44,496 nucleotides of DNA from Coriobacteriia bacterium (GTDB taxonomy: Bacteria > Actinomycetota > Coriobacteriia > Coriobacteriales > UBA8131). This document shows, one piece after another, positions 31,451-39,331 of the stretch. The translations under genes were made by a program, and so were the position numbers. The stretch covers positions 1 to 44,496 of the forward strand of contig WQXH01000014.1 in the NCBI GenBank assembly GCA_009784945.1. Reading direction: 5' to 3'. The notes under the pieces are model-generated. The model worked only from the letters and a program-made list of their open reading frames with translations, did no database searches and was not told where the DNA came from. How positions within the stretch are numbered: the first letter of the stretch is position 1; each line of letters starts with the position of its first letter.

Positions 31451-32563
31451 TCACTCTGCGGCTTTGAAGTTGTAGAGGGGTTTGATGGTTTTGATGACGT
31501 GCGCCGTGTCGCTGATATGAGTGAGGATTTCCTTCATCGGCTTATAAGCAAAGGGTGCCTCGTCAATCGTGCTTTTATTGACTGTGGACGAGTAGATGCC
31601 CTGCATGGACTTTTGAAACTGGGTGAGAGTGATGGCACCTTTAGCCGCGGTGCGGCTCATAATGCGACCAGCACCATGCGGTGCCGAGTAATTCCAGTCT
31701 TCGTTGCCCTTGCCCAGGCAGATGAGGCTGCCATCGCGCATGTTCATGGGAATAAGCACCCGCTCGCCGGCGCGCGCCGAGATGGCACCCTTGCGCAAAA
31801 TCATGGAGTCGAGGTCGATGTAATTGTGCACGGTGGTAAACTGCTCGGCAATCTTGAACTTCATGCGCTTTTCGAGCTCTTTGACTATGGCTTTGCGGTT
31901 GATGTCAGCGTAGCGCTGAACGAGCGCCATATCGTGCAAATAGTCCTCAAGAGGCTGTCCTTCCAGATAAGCAAGCGCCTTTTCTGCGCCCTTGCCTTTG
32001 ATGCCCAGCGCACGAGCAGCAGTATTTTGATAGTGCTCGCACACCTGCTTGCCGAGATTGCGGCTTCCGGAGTGCACAACGAGGTAGAGTTGCTCTTCTT
32101 CATCAGCACCTAGCTCAATAAAGTGATTGCCGCCGCCAAGCGTTCCAATGGAGAGCACCGCTCGCTTTAAGTCAACATGCTTGGCGCAACGCAGCTCATC
32201 CAAGTTGATGTGCTCATTGTAATGGTGGGGCATTTGGCGAGTCTTGAAGCCTGAGGGAATGTATTGATGAATAGCTTTGTCGAGCTGTCCGAGCTCTATA
32301 CGTTTGTCACTCAAGAGTACGGTCTCCATACCACAACCTATATCCACTCCCACTAAGTTGGGCACGACCTTGTTGCTGATTGTCATAGTAGTGCCAATGG
32401 TGCAGCCCATGCCTGCGTGCGCATCAGGCATAACCCTGATTTTACTGCCCGTTACAAAGGGCTGATCGAGCAAGTGCTCAATTTGTGCAAGCGTACTCTT
32501 TTCAACAGTATCGGTAAAGACCTTGGCGATGTTGTAGATTCCCTTGAGTTCTATCAACGCCAA
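31451..32563 (-). CDS. rtcB: RNA-splicing ligase RtcB
   Basis: RtcB joins 2',3'-cyclic phosphate and 5'-OH RNA ends using GTP and Mn2+ through a GMP-histidine intermediate. The 370-residue protein shows MPDAHAGMGCTIG, LVGVDIGCGMET, GTLGGGNHFIELG, VVHSGSRNLG, ILRKGAISA and YSAPHGAGRIMSR, with the metal-binding Cys and His and the guanylylated His in the last motif region. The start codon is TTG at 32561-32563, with ggagg 7 nt upstream lying inside the final codons of echF, so translation is coupled to the hydrogenase operon. This is an unusual neighbourhood for rtcB. No RtcA or archease gene is seen in the window. Confidence 0.93.
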   Translation of the reverse strand: MALIELKGIYNIAKVFTDTVEKSTLAQIEHLLDQPFVTGSKIRVMPDAHAGMGCTIGTTMTISNKVVPNLVGVDIGCGMETVLLSDKRIELGQLDKAIHQYIPSGFKTRQMPHHYNEHINLDELRCAKHVDLKRAVLSIGTLGGGNHFIELGADEEEQLYLVVHSGSRNLGKQVCEHYQNTAARALGIKGKGAEKALAYLEGQPLEDYLHDMALVQRYADINRKAIVKELEKRMKFKIAEQFTTVHNYIDLDSMILRKGAISARAGERVLIPMNMRDGSLICLGKGNEDWNYSAPHGAGRIMSRTAAKGAITLTQFQKSMQGIYSSTVNKSTIDEAPFAYKPMKEILTHISDTAHVIKTIKPLYNFKAAE

Positions 32564-32565
32564 TA

Positions 32566-32925
32566 CTAATCCTCCAGGGAGTCTTCTGGCTTGGTAAAGA
32601 CCTCGGAGGTCATTTTAGTGGCTACGGGGGCATACTCGGGCTTCATGATGAGGCTTTGAGCCTTAGGCGGACAAGAGCGCACGCAGGCGCCGCATTGCAC
32701 GCACGAAAAGCGGTCGATGGTCCAGGTGCGAGCCTCTTTGTCCACGCCCAGCGCACCAGCAGGACAGGCCTTCTCGCATATCGAGCAGATGATGCACTTT
32801 TCCATGTCGTTATATACATGACCTCTGGTGCGCTCGGTATACACTATCGGCTCATGAGGATAGCGCTTGGTTACCGGCTTGCTAAAAAGGTTTTTGAGGG
32901 CCATGCCCGTAATTATGTATCCCAT
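32566..32925 (-). CDS. echF: Ech-type hydrogenase ferredoxin-like subunit EchF
   Basis: The 119-residue polyferredoxin has two 4Fe-4S motifs, CIICSICEKACP and CVQCGACVRSCP, and matches the EchF/NuoI-like subunit that links external ferredoxin to the [NiFe] hydrogenase. The start at 32925 shares one base with the stop of the large-subunit gene (TAATG); the longer frame to 32940 would overlap that gene and is not preferred. The C-terminal tail EYAPVATKMTSEVFTKPEDS is family-variable. It is the last hydrogenase gene and is followed after 2 bp by rtcB. Confidence 0.88.
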   Translation of the reverse strand: MGYIITGMALKNLFSKPVTKRYPHEPIVYTERTRGHVYNDMEKCIICSICEKACPAGALGVDKEARTWTIDRFSCVQCGACVRSCPPKAQSLIMKPEYAPVATKMTSEVFTKPEDSLED

Positions 32926-34013
32926 TATCGCTCCGCACAACTAATACAGGGGTCTATTGTCAAAATGTTTAAGGGCACATCGGCAAGATCGCAGCCCTGA
33001 AGCGTATGTGCCATGCCGGCAACGTTCATGAACGTAGGCGTTCTGATTCTAAAGCGCTCCAAGAATTTGGTTCCATTGCCCTTGGCGTAATAGAAACACT
33101 CACCGCGCGGCTGCTCAAAACGCATGACCGCACGAGAGCCTGCTGCTGGAGAGCCCTTGACCTTGATCATGACCTCGCCGCTCGGCATCTTTTGTACGAT
33201 TTCCTTGATGATATTTATGGACTGAAACACCTCATCGGCACGCACCTTACAACGTCCATAACCGTCGCACTCATCAGAAACCACCGGCTCAAAGCTCTCA
33301 AGAAAGCCGTAGCCTCCGTAGCCAAACATTCGAATATCTTCGGCAATGCCCGATGCACGAGCAAAGGGGCCCACCACGCCAAAGCCCTCGGCTTCTTCTT
33401 TTGTGAGAATGCCCACGCCACGCAAACGGCTCGCCACCGACTTATCCTTGAGGAAGGTCTTGCAGAGCACCTTGTACTCGCGCATCATGCCTTCGAGCAC
33501 CTCGACGATTCCCTTGAGCTCATCATCAGCAATGTCATGGTTAACTCCGCCCACGTTGCAGGCGCTCAAGATGACGCGACCGCCGGTGGTGCGCTCAAAA
33601 ATGTCAAGCACTCGCTCGCGCAGGCGCCAGCACTGCATAAAGAGATTCTCAAAGCCAAAGGCATCGGCCAAAAGCCCGAGCCACAGCAGATGGCTGTGCA
33701 CCCTGGAGAGCTCATGCCATACAACGCGCAGCCCCAAGGCTCGCGGCGGAACTTCTATTTCCATGAGCGCTTCTATGGTCTCGGAGTATCCCAGGCTGTG
33801 CCCAAAGGCGCAGATGCCGCAGATGCGTTCGGTAATGTAGACGTAGCTCTTGTAGTCGCGCTTTTCTACGAGCTTCTCGAGTCCACGGTGTATAAAGCCA
33901 ATCTGAGGAATAGCCTCAACGACCTTCTCGTCTTCTATGACCAAGTCCAGGTGAATAGGCTCGGGCAATACGGGATGATGCGGGCCAAAGGGGATGACAG
34001 TACGCTCAGCCAT
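32925..34013 (-). CDS. echE: Ech-type [NiFe]-hydrogenase large subunit EchE
   Basis: The 362-residue catalytic subunit has both nickel-binding motifs of group 4 hydrogenases: ERICGICAFGHS near residue 70 and DPCISCAER at the very C-terminus. All four cysteines are present, which distinguishes it from NuoD-like complex I subunits. It ends right after the second motif, without a cleavable C-terminal extension, so a HycI-type maturation protease may not be required. The start at 34013 follows gaggaggtgg, overlapping the echD end by 8 bp. It should reduce protons with electrons from ferredoxin, or the reverse, coupled to ion translocation. The hyp maturation genes are not in the window. Confidence 0.92.
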   Translation of the reverse strand: MAERTVIPFGPHHPVLPEPIHLDLVIEDEKVVEAIPQIGFIHRGLEKLVEKRDYKSYVYITERICGICAFGHSLGYSETIEALMEIEVPPRALGLRVVWHELSRVHSHLLWLGLLADAFGFENLFMQCWRLRERVLDIFERTTGGRVILSACNVGGVNHDIADDELKGIVEVLEGMMREYKVLCKTFLKDKSVASRLRGVGILTKEEAEGFGVVGPFARASGIAEDIRMFGYGGYGFLESFEPVVSDECDGYGRCKVRADEVFQSINIIKEIVQKMPSGEVMIKVKGSPAAGSRAVMRFEQPRGECFYYAKGNGTKFLERFRIRTPTFMNVAGMAHTLQGCDLADVPLNILTIDPCISCAER

Positions 34014-34500
34014 TAGCCACCTCCTCATCACTCACAGGCACTGGGTGTGGCTCATCACTCGCAGGTGCTCGCTGCTCCAATTCATCGGCCGGAGCTGCTT
34101 GCAGAATATCGCTTGCAGGTGCTCGCTGCTCCTCAGCAAGGAACTGCTCGGCTGCCAAAGAGCTGGGGTTCATAGGAGTAGGCACGCTCGTTGGGTAAAA
34201 CTTGCCACCAAAATCAAGAATCGTACCCTCAAAGATAACACCGTAAAGATCGTGCGTTTCGTTCTCGCCTACAAAGGCACTGGGAAACAGGGGGCTAACC
34301 GCGGGCACCTTCTCGCCTTTCTTAACGAGAAACAAGAGATTCTCCAGCTCCTGACCTTTGGCAAAAGAACAAATAATCTCCACCTCGTTGCCTACGGTAG
34401 AACCATTGAGATTGGAAAAACGCCAACCACTTTCCTTATAGCTCTTGACTCGATGAGCAAACTCGTCGAGCGAAATTTCAATGTACTCCTGTACTTCCAT
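34006..34500 (-). CDS. echD: Ech-type hydrogenase subunit EchD (NuoC-like)
   Basis: The 164-residue protein has the 30-kDa subunit core of complex I-like enzymes: a structural subunit bridging the large subunit and the small FeS subunit. The conserved block reads PLFPSAFVGENETHDLYGV and DFGGKFYPTS. After about residue 120 it has an unusual Ala/Glu/Pro-rich tail containing EQRAPASD twice. The start is at 34500 with aggagg upstream; the 23-residue extension to 34569 is lysine-rich and not conserved. It begins one base after the echC stop and overlaps echE. Confidence 0.85.
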   Translation of the reverse strand: MEVQEYIEISLDEFAHRVKSYKESGWRFSNLNGSTVGNEVEIICSFAKGQELENLLFLVKKGEKVPAVSPLFPSAFVGENETHDLYGVIFEGTILDFGGKFYPTSVPTPMNPSSLAAEQFLAEEQRAPASDILQAAPADELEQRAPASDEPHPVPVSDEEVANG

Positions 34501-34501
34501 A

Positions 34502-35110
34502 TTATTGCTCCTCCTGAGCTTCTTTTGCCAAGGCCTCATTTGCCTGAGCTTCTTTTGCTGCGAGCTCAAGACTCTCTTGAGCCTGGCTCACTGCGCCTCT
34601 CCAGCCTTGCGCTACGCTCTTGCCCTCCACCAGCTTCTTTGCCACGGTGGGCAGCTCAGGCAGCTCGGGAGTCACCAGCTTGCCTTCTGCCAGCAAAGCA
34701 CGCTTTTCTTCCAGAATGCCCAGACCCGCAACCACTGCGTCAATGAGCGTTTCGGGGCGCACGGCACAGCCAGGGGCATAGGCGTCTACGGGAATAGCCA
34801 CATCAACGCCTCCCAAAGTGTTGTAACACTCTTTAAATACACCGCCGGTGCAAGCACAGATACCACAGGCAACAACCACCTTGGGCTCAAGCATCTGCTC
34901 ATAGAGCTGGCGAACTACCGGCACCTGTCTGTCATTAACGCTGCCGGTAATGAGAAACACATCGGCATGCTTGGGGTTGCCCGTGTTGATGATGCCAAAG
35001 CGCTCAACATCATACAGCGGGGTAAGCGCGGCCAACACCTCGATGTCGCAGCCATTGCAGCTTGACGCATCATAGTGTAAAACCCACGGTGACTTAGTAG
35101 TAGCAGACAT
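34502..35110 (-). CDS. echC: Ech-type hydrogenase small subunit EchC (NuoB-like)
   Basis: The protein of about 202 residues carries the proximal 4Fe-4S cluster next to the [NiFe] site. The cysteine pattern is visible: DASSCNGCDIEVL, VVACGICACTGGVF and YAPGCAVRPETLI. The C-terminal 60 residues form a charged Ala/Glu-rich helical extension (AQESLELAAKEAQANEALAK) beyond the typical NuoB fold. The start at 35110 is chosen because gaggag lies 6 nt upstream; an in-frame GTG at 35116 would abut it. It is followed by echD with a 1-nt gap. Confidence 0.9.
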   Translation of the reverse strand: MSATTKSPWVLHYDASSCNGCDIEVLAALTPLYDVERFGIINTGNPKHADVFLITGSVNDRQVPVVRQLYEQMLEPKVVVACGICACTGGVFKECYNTLGGVDVAIPVDAYAPGCAVRPETLIDAVVAGLGILEEKRALLAEGKLVTPELPELPTVAKKLVEGKSVAQGWRGAVSQAQESLELAAKEAQANEALAKEAQEEQ

Positions 35111-35126
35111 GCACACTCCTCAAAAC

Positions 35127-36008
35127 TCAGAAGACCAACTGTATCAAGGCAAGCAGCCCCAAGTTTGCCACGGCGCAAATAAGCGTAACGATCCAGCTCC
35201 AGCGCAGCATAGGCTGCCACTTGACTCGCGCAAAGCTGTTATCAATGACAATCTCCAAGAAGTAGACCGCCAGTGCAACGACTACCGCAATGGGCAAGGC
35301 CAGCGGGTGAATCCACATAAAGAAGAGTCCCACATAGCCCAAGAAGAGTACGTTTTCATACCAATGGGTAATCTCCACAATGGCAAGATTCCTGCCACTC
35401 ATCTCGGTAGTAATTCCCTTGACCAGCTCTTGGTGAGCATGATGCGAGTAGCTCAAATCAAAGGGCGATTTGCGCAGCTTAATCGTGATAATAAAGAGCA
35501 ACCCAAAAAAGATAAGCGGAAGTGTTATGACGAGGGGAAGATCCAACTCCAGCACAGCAGAGGTATTAAAGCTGCTGGTTACCAGGAAGAAGAAAACCGA
35601 CATCAAAATAATCATTGGTTCGTAGGAGAGCACCTGGATGATCTCGCGCTGGGCTCCCATTTCTGCATAAGGGCTGCGCGTGGAGTAGGCAGCCACAACA
35701 AAGAGCAGCGTTGATAACAGGAGTAAAAACACCACCATCAAGAGATTGCCGCCGGCAAAGAAGATGGTTCCCGAGAGTATGGCAAAGATGAGCGCAAGCA
35801 CCAGATAATACCCCTGGTATTGATTAAGGCTGCGCTTTTCCTTGGCCAGAAGCTTACGAACATCATAGTAGGGCTGCAAAAGGGGTGGGCCAACGCGCCC
35901 CTGCATACGCGCAGTGATGATGCGATCTACGCCACATATAAGGCAGCCTAACACCGGGGCCAGTATTGTGAACGCCGCAAGGGCAATTGTAAAGCTCAGC
36001 AGTGTCAT
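35127..36008 (-). CDS. echB: Ech-type hydrogenase membrane subunit EchB (NuoH-like)
   Basis: The 293-residue membrane protein is the NuoH/HyfC-like subunit that anchors the hydrogenase module to the antiporter-like subunit. The family block GRVGPPLLQPYYDVRKLLAKE occurs near residue 36 and the acidic loop DLSYSHHAHQELVKGI follows in the second half. Around eight TM helices are apparent. Its start overlaps the echA stop by 4 bp (ATGA). Confidence 0.92.
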   Translation of the reverse strand: MTLLSFTIALAAFTILAPVLGCLICGVDRIITARMQGRVGPPLLQPYYDVRKLLAKEKRSLNQYQGYYLVLALIFAILSGTIFFAGGNLLMVVFLLLLSTLLFVVAAYSTRSPYAEMGAQREIIQVLSYEPMIILMSVFFFLVTSSFNTSAVLELDLPLVITLPLIFFGLLFIITIKLRKSPFDLSYSHHAHQELVKGITTEMSGRNLAIVEITHWYENVLFLGYVGLFFMWIHPLALPIAVVVALAVYFLEIVIDNSFARVKWQPMLRWSWIVTLICAVANLGLLALIQLVF

Positions 36009-38005
36009 AGCATCATCAACTCCTGCACAATTCCGAGAATAAAGAAGAGGGCCATCACCGCAGCAATCATTATGGTTGCCTGCCTGCCTATGGCACCCTC
36101 GCCAAATATCTTGTCCATGTACCAGTTACGTTGTCCTGCCAAAGCCACCTCGCCCAAAGAGTTTTGGTAGCTGCGATCTTCGCTACTGGTGCCCACGCCC
36201 GCAAGGTAGACCGTGTCGTTGGGAGTAGGACGCTTCCTGATTAATTGCACCGCCAGTAAGGCAAGCATGGCCATAAAGATGATGCTCATGATGATGAGAT
36301 TGTCCGAGCCCAATACATTAGTGGCCGACTCCCACATACTTGAGCCCAGCGCCAAGCCGGTGCCCATTAAGTAGGGAACAACAAAGAACTCCGATAAATA
36401 GGGAAGCCCCAGCGTAGTGATAACCAACAAGAAGGCCAAAAGCGTAAGAGAGAAGAGCTCGTCTTTTGCAGCTCTCACAACTCCCTTGAGATCTGGCTTG
36501 CCAATGGCCAATACCTTGCCCAACCACTTGGCCCACACCACAAAGGTCATAGCAGAGCCAAAGGCAAGAATGAACAAGAGCTCAAAATGCCCGCTTTGGG
36601 CTATGGAAACAATGGTTGCCCACTTGCTTACCAGCATGCCAAAGGGCGCAATGAACATTGCCATCATGCCCAGCGCCAAGCAGGAAGCTATCCAGGGCAT
36701 GCGCACAAAGATGTTGTCGAGGCGTTCGATGTCGCGACTGCCCAGATGGTGCTCGGCCGTGCCCACGCAGCAGAAGAGCAATGCCTTGGCCGCAGCATGA
36801 AATACCAGGAGGAATATGCCCGCCCAAGCAGCCTCGGGGGTGCCAATGCCTGCGCAACAGGCAATGAGCCCCAGGTTGGCCACCGTGGAGTAGGCCAGCA
36901 CCCGCTTGGCATTGGACTGAGAAATACTGAGCGCTGTACAGCCAAGGAAGGTGAGACCTCCAATGATAAGCACAAAAGAACCGGGGATGGTCCAACCCAA
37001 AGCAGGGGCAAGTTTAAGCAGGATATATACGCCCGCCTTGACCATGGTTGCGGAGTGGAGCAGGGCGCTCACCGGCGTAGGTGCCACCATGGCTCCAAGC
37101 AACCAGCTCTGGAAGGGCATTTGAGCAGCCTTGGTCATGCAGGCAAAGGCGATGAGCATGACGGGCAATACCAACACGCCGCCTGCCGCTGTAGACACAA
37201 GCACATCCAGCTCAAAGACGGGCGTGGCGCCGCTTGCCAGCAAGATAAGAGCCAGCGTAAAGGCCACACCTCCCGATACGTTGATGGCGGCAGCTCTAAA
37301 GGAGTTTTTGGTTGCCTCCGCTGTACGGGTGTACCCGATGAGAACAAAGGAGCAAAGCGTGAGCACTTCCCAGCCAGCCAAAAGCCAAGACAGTCGGTTG
37401 CAAAAGACGACGGCAAACATCGCTCCAAGGAATAAGAAGAGGATGGCAAAGAAGATATGACGCCTGTCGCGCGTAAGCCTGAGAGCCTCTTTGACGAGAG
37501 AGGGATCCTTGGTTGCCAGGCTCTGCGCCTCATGATTGAGGTGGTCTTGATGGTCGCGCATATAGCTGAGCGCATACACGCAGATGCCACCACCGATAAA
37601 GGCTATGATGAGCGCCATGATGATGGCAAACTGATCTACGTATAGATCGGCCTGAATCGCAACATCGGGGTAGAGCGCCAGCTCGTAAAACAGCACAAGT
37701 GCTGCCTGGATGCCCGCTAGCGCTAGAACCAGGCGGTTCGAATCCCTGATGCCGCGATAGATGATATACACGCAGCAGGCAAGCGAAGTGCCCAAGGTGA
37801 CATAATGCAGGTTATCTGCAAAGGGAACTACAAATCCTTCTGGAGACGCAAGATACCCAAGGGTAAGAAGAACCGCCAAAGCAGACATGAGCACTACCGA
37901 GGTAATGACCAGGACTGTCCTGACGGTATCGTTGCGCAGCACTAACAAAAGCAGTGCGGTAACCAGGGGGATACCTATAAGTGCAGCAATAATTTCCAAT
38001 TCCAT
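36005..38005 (-). CDS. echA: Ech-type hydrogenase antiporter-like subunit EchA (NuoL/M-like)
   Basis: The 666-residue polytopic membrane protein matches the proton/sodium antiporter-like subunit of energy-converting hydrogenases. Visible family features are the LFLGAMFAVVFCNRLSWLLAGWE block, MTKAAQMPFQSWLLGAMVAPTPVSALLHSATMVKAGVYIL with key lysines and glutamate, and STVANLGLIACCAG. About 16 TM helices are predicted by eye. It is the first gene of the six-gene operon echA-F plus rtcB, with a TATAAT box about 105 nt upstream. The gaaggaag ribosome site sits directly before the ATG, so a downstream TTG is a possible alternative start. Confidence 0.92.
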   Translation of the reverse strand: MELEIIAALIGIPLVTALLLLVLRNDTVRTVLVITSVVLMSALAVLLTLGYLASPEGFVVPFADNLHYVTLGTSLACCVYIIYRGIRDSNRLVLALAGIQAALVLFYELALYPDVAIQADLYVDQFAIIMALIIAFIGGGICVYALSYMRDHQDHLNHEAQSLATKDPSLVKEALRLTRDRRHIFFAILFLFLGAMFAVVFCNRLSWLLAGWEVLTLCSFVLIGYTRTAEATKNSFRAAAINVSGGVAFTLALILLASGATPVFELDVLVSTAAGGVLVLPVMLIAFACMTKAAQMPFQSWLLGAMVAPTPVSALLHSATMVKAGVYILLKLAPALGWTIPGSFVLIIGGLTFLGCTALSISQSNAKRVLAYSTVANLGLIACCAGIGTPEAAWAGIFLLVFHAAAKALLFCCVGTAEHHLGSRDIERLDNIFVRMPWIASCLALGMMAMFIAPFGMLVSKWATIVSIAQSGHFELLFILAFGSAMTFVVWAKWLGKVLAIGKPDLKGVVRAAKDELFSLTLLAFLLVITTLGLPYLSEFFVVPYLMGTGLALGSSMWESATNVLGSDNLIIMSIIFMAMLALLAVQLIRKRPTPNDTVYLAGVGTSSEDRSYQNSLGEVALAGQRNWYMDKIFGEGAIGRQATIMIAAVMALFFILGIVQELMML

Positions 38006-38109
38006 CTTCCTTCAACGACTGGAGAGCCAAGGTGCAACTCATCTGGATCAAACACTTCTTTTGCTCAATAACACCATGAAATAAGTAACAGAAGGGGAAC
38101 AACAAGGTC

Positions 38110-38115
38110 ATTATA
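38110..38115 (-). promoter_or_regulatory. -10 box for the ech-rtcB operon
   Basis: A perfect TATAAT on the minus strand lies about 105 nt before the echA start, in the 121-bp gap after the truncated Tat-lipoprotein gene. The -35 region is weak (ctggtt at 17 bp). Confidence 0.55.
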
Positions 38116-38126
38116 AAGGAAACTTT

Positions 38127-38546
38127 CTAAAGAACCAGTACTAACCCGCAAGCGCACATTTTTACCCGAAGACAGGCTGAATTGCCACTAAGGAATTCAC
38201 TATTGAGCCACTGGCGCATATTATTCACTCCCCAAGATCTCACGCCCTCCCAGCCTCTTCTTTTTTCATTGAAATCAACGAGATCAATGATGTTTCTTGT
38301 AATGACCAGTACGCGGTTGTCCTCAACATCAAGCACCCGCCACTCCAAGTCTTTTGAAAAACGTCTCAGCCAGTTATCAGTTAAGCGAACAGTGCCAAGG
38401 GTAATGATGTCTTCTGCAGAAACGTCATCAAGAATAGAGGCATCAAATAGCTTGTGTGTAACTGAGCTACAGCCGCTAAAAACACTATTCGGTGCTGTCA
38501 GTGCTCCCCCAACAGCGCCTAATTGTAAAAACCTTCTTCGGCTCAT
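38127..38546 (-). pseudogene. truncated Tat-dependent lipoprotein with DUF6273-like domain
   Basis: From the ATG at 38546, which follows aggaagga, the 139-residue product begins MSRRRFLQLGAVGGALTA and reaches a cysteine in SVFSGCSS, a twin-arginine lipoprotein signal. The mature part has WRVLDVEDNRVLVITRNI and NNMRQWLNSEFL, as in DUF6273-type domains, but then switches to a non-family tail rich in Cys and Leu (SACLRVKMCACG) and stops. This suggests a frameshift or deletion at about 38185. The frame stays open upstream to 38750, but a long segment before a Tat signal without a ribosome site is unlikely to be translated as one protein. The function is unknown. Confidence 0.6.
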
Positions 38547-38761
38547 GTTCCTTCCTATAGGTTCGCTGCTCTTTTGCATGATTATTGAACCCAATCCTTT
38601 CTTTTTTCCAGCCATGTTTTTTTGTAATTGGGCAATCTTGTCTGCTGTAGAATTGCTGTTGCTTGGTGTGGCCATGCCTAAGAGCGAGCCAGAAAGCCCT
38701 GAATGCTCGCTTATTAGCATAAAGTCTTCTTGTTTAAGCTTGGTGAGCATGTTGTTTAAGT

Positions 38762-38798
38762 GTAAGCGTCCACTAAGCTGAATTCAGTGGACGCTTAC
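38762..38798. other. perfect 13-bp hairpin upstream of the Tat-lipoprotein gene
   Basis: gtaagcgtccact (38762-38774) pairs exactly with 38786-38798 around an 11-nt loop. It begins 11 bp before the in-frame ATG at 38750. It may be a terminator for the lipoprotein gene ending at 38924 or a leader structure; there is no T-run. Confidence 0.7.
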
Positions 38799-38923
38799 TT
38801 ACTACTTGCTGTCTCAGTGCGCTTCTTTGTAGTTCAGTTTCCTTTTTTCATTTATAGGCTTAGAATAAAGCTGCACCCCCAGAGCGCTATCGGCTCTCGC
38901 GTACACTTATTATTATGAACTTT

Positions 38924-39331
38924 TCAGGAATAGAGCTCAATTACCTCTAATAGCTCCGAAGCGGTCACTATCTCTACTCTTTCAAGGTTTTTGCTGGGCA
39001 AGGGGAACTTGAAGCGAAGAATAGAGAATTTACCATGTCCAATGTAATAGTAAGGTGCGAGCACCCCTGCCCCGACCCAACCGTTAGGCTCTCCAATAGC
39101 CTCTATGATCTCATCGAGTGAGCTGCCTGGTTTAAGGCTGCGAAAGTCCTTTGTAGTTAACTCCCTATCAAACTCCAAATAACTCACTTCAGTATTAAGC
39201 AAAGTAGCCACTCCATTTTCTCCAATCACTATTTCCACGTCCTCTCTGTTGTCAATACAGCCTATAAGAAGAATCAGAGAGATTGCGCACGATAAGACTA
39301 CAGGTAGCCCTCTATAAGCATGCCTAGCCAT
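38924..39331 (-). CDS. small lipoprotein overlapping the RHS toxin gene, candidate immunity protein
   Basis: The 135-residue protein has a signal peptide ending in a lipobox (LSCAISLILLIGC, Cys near residue 25) and a mature domain with LTTKDFRSLKPGSSLDEIIE and AIGEPNGWVGAG. That pattern is similar to SmpA/BamE-like folds (LKPG...EIIEAIGEP). The start at 39331, supported by gaggggg, overlaps the RHS gene stop by 8 bp, so the two are translationally coupled. Polymorphic toxin loci place the immunity gene directly after the toxin gene, and a surface lipoprotein would fit a toxin acting outside the cytoplasm. The immunity role is inferred from position only. Confidence 0.72.
   Translation of the reverse strand: MARHAYRGLPVVLSCAISLILLIGCIDNREDVEIVIGENGVATLLNTEVSYLEFDRELTTKDFRSLKPGSSLDEIIEAIGEPNGWVGAGVLAPYYYIGHGKFSILRFKFPLPSKNLERVEIVTASELLEVIELYS

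Noticed and set aside
33006-34016. A 336-codon open frame opposite the hydrogenase large subunit
   Set aside because: The reverse strand encodes a complete [NiFe] subunit with both cysteine motifs; the opposite frame has no family features or ribosome site and is a shadow of codon bias.
36587-37435. A 282-codon open frame opposite echA
   Set aside because: Cys/His/Gly-rich low-complexity translation with no motif; echA on the other strand is clearly conserved.
37735-37745. ggttcgaatcc, a tRNA T-loop-like word
   Set aside because: It lies inside the well-supported echA coding sequence, with no acceptor stem, anticodon arm or CCA end around it.
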